DNA from: an uncultured Eubacterium sp.
GTDB lineage: Bacteria > Bacillota > Clostridia > Lachnospirales > Lachnospiraceae
Direction of reading: 5' to 3'
DNA: 64,000 nucleotides
NCBI GenBank assembly: GCA_910577225.1
Contig: CAJTMV010000018.1
Location: 1-64,000, forward strand
The notes beneath the pieces were generated by a model. It saw nothing but the letters and a program-made list of their open reading frames with translations. It did no database searches and was not told where the DNA came from. The stretch's first letter is position 1. The number at the start of each line of letters is the position of its first letter. The position numbers and the translations under genes were made by a program. Positions 63,427-64,000 of the stretch are shown piece after piece.

Positions 63427-64000
63427 CTAATCTATTTTTGTTACTTTTTCCCGAAAAACAATCGTTACAGCAGCTAATGTGACCATCAGCACGAAAACTA
63501 TCTGGAATAAATTCTCCTGATTAGCCGGATTCTTCGTAATGATAAGCTGTCCAGCTGTGCCATAAATCCTGATAACAGCATCGTCTGCTACATCAAAATG
63601 TGACAGCCTCTCATCCTGTTCCAAAAGACAGGCGGCTTGTTTTACATTATCCGTATTTATTTCGATGTATTCTGTCTGATATTCATGTACCTCATGGATC
63701 GATATTTCTTTCAGAAGTTTTCCACCTGCGATAACGCCAATCCTGTCCGCAATCTGTTCAACCTCTGAAAGAATATGGCTGGAAATAAAAATGGTTGTTC
63801 CGTAATCCTGATGCAGCCGCTCAAATAGCAGGCGCATTTCTTTGATCCCCTCCGGATCAAGTGCATTGACAGGTTCGTCCAGTATCAGCAATTCTGGTTT
63901 TGCTAAAATTGCCCTTGCAATAGCAAGGCGCTGTTTCATCCCTAAAGAATAATGCGAAACTGATTTTTCCTCAATGTTTTTAAGATTTACCAATTCCAGG
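63427..64000 (-). CDS. BcrA-type ABC ATPase, C-terminal part, with fused hydrophobic tail
   Basis: The frame is open to the window edge (product begins LELVNLKNIEEK within the window), so Walker A lies outside. Signature YSLGMKQRLAIARAIL, Walker B LLILDEPVNALDP and H-loop FISSHILSEVEQIADR are intact. After the normal regulatory domain (about 100 residues past the H-loop) it changes into ITKNPANQENLFQIVFVLM, a final membrane helix, and ends VFREKVTKID, which resembles the last helix of an ABC-2 permease. I infer an in-frame deletion that fused ATPase and permease genes. Resistance-type transporters (bacitracin, lantibiotics) use such ATPases. Confidence 0.7.
   Translation of the reverse strand, partial: LELVNLKNIEEKSVSHYSLGMKQRLAIARAILAKPELLILDEPVNALDPEGIKEMRLLFERLHQDYGTTIFISSHILSEVEQIADRIGVIAGGKLLKEISIHEVHEYQTEYIEINTDNVKQAACLLEQDERLSHFDVADDAVIRIYGTAGQLIITKNPANQENLFQIVFVLMVTLAAVTIVFREKVTKID

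Overview
The window looks like the chromosome of a gut Clostridia, most likely a Lachnospiraceae member. This rests on AT-rich Gram-positive gene style, AGGAGG-type ribosome sites, AgrC/LytTR two-component systems, MacB-like ABC pairs, BlaI/BlaR1 modules and many EFR1/DUF89/HelD-type genes of that family. No rRNA, tRNA or CRISPR array was seen. The left two thirds is fairly dense; from about 53.5 kb rightwards it becomes an accessory zone of fragments, inserted elements and small isolated genes.

0-12.8 kb (all minus strand): two FtsX/MacB-type ABC transporters sit between two AgrC-like kinase + LytTR regulator pairs. One kinase gene has been tandemly duplicated, and a fragment of an ABC exporter lies next to the second ATPase. 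This is the architecture of a peptide-antibiotic sensing and resistance (or lost bacteriocin) locus. 12.9-19.1 kb: a RpiR-type regulator faces a mannose-family PTS (IIA, IIB, IIC, IID) followed by DgaE- and DgaF-like enzymes, a D-glucosaminate uptake and degradation operon. 19.2-23.9 kb: an ABC ATPase with a 1310-residue permease containing about 500 residues of heptad-repeat coiled coil. 24-28 kb: a hicA remnant, a CPBP membrane protease, a secreted peptidoglycan-binding protein, a DUF89 phosphatase and a chemoreceptor.

28.2-42.0 kb: two BlaI/BlaR1 modules. The second has an intact penicillin-sensor domain. The first carries an NlpC/P60-like domain whose catalytic Cys position is Asp. Between them lie a type III restriction-modification operon with an extra putative PD-(D/E)XK protein, an EFR1 flavodoxin-ferredoxin and a HelD helicase. 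42-49.3 kb: aminoglycoside 6-adenylyltransferase, an unknown protein, an OmpR/kinase pair and a BcrA-type ATPase with two permeases.

49.5-54.5 kb is the most unusual part. A promoter drives three genes: a small P-loop GTPase, a tail-anchored unknown protein and a dynamin-like GTPase. Directly downstream lie two inverted copies of a roughly 260-nt element whose 46-49 bp basal stem differs in sequence between copies but keeps pairing, around a conserved core. That covariation indicates an unrecognised structured RNA. 54.6-64 kb holds a PNPOx-like protein, a 12-copy 17-bp repeat, a rifamycin ADP-ribosyltransferase (arr), a PHP-family pseudogene split by a 1.15 kb inverted-repeat element carrying an alpha/beta hydrolase, a nonsense-interrupted Rpn nuclease, several small immunity-like genes (one frameshifted in a 9-A run) and, at the right edge, a BcrA-type ATPase fused to what looks like a permease tail.
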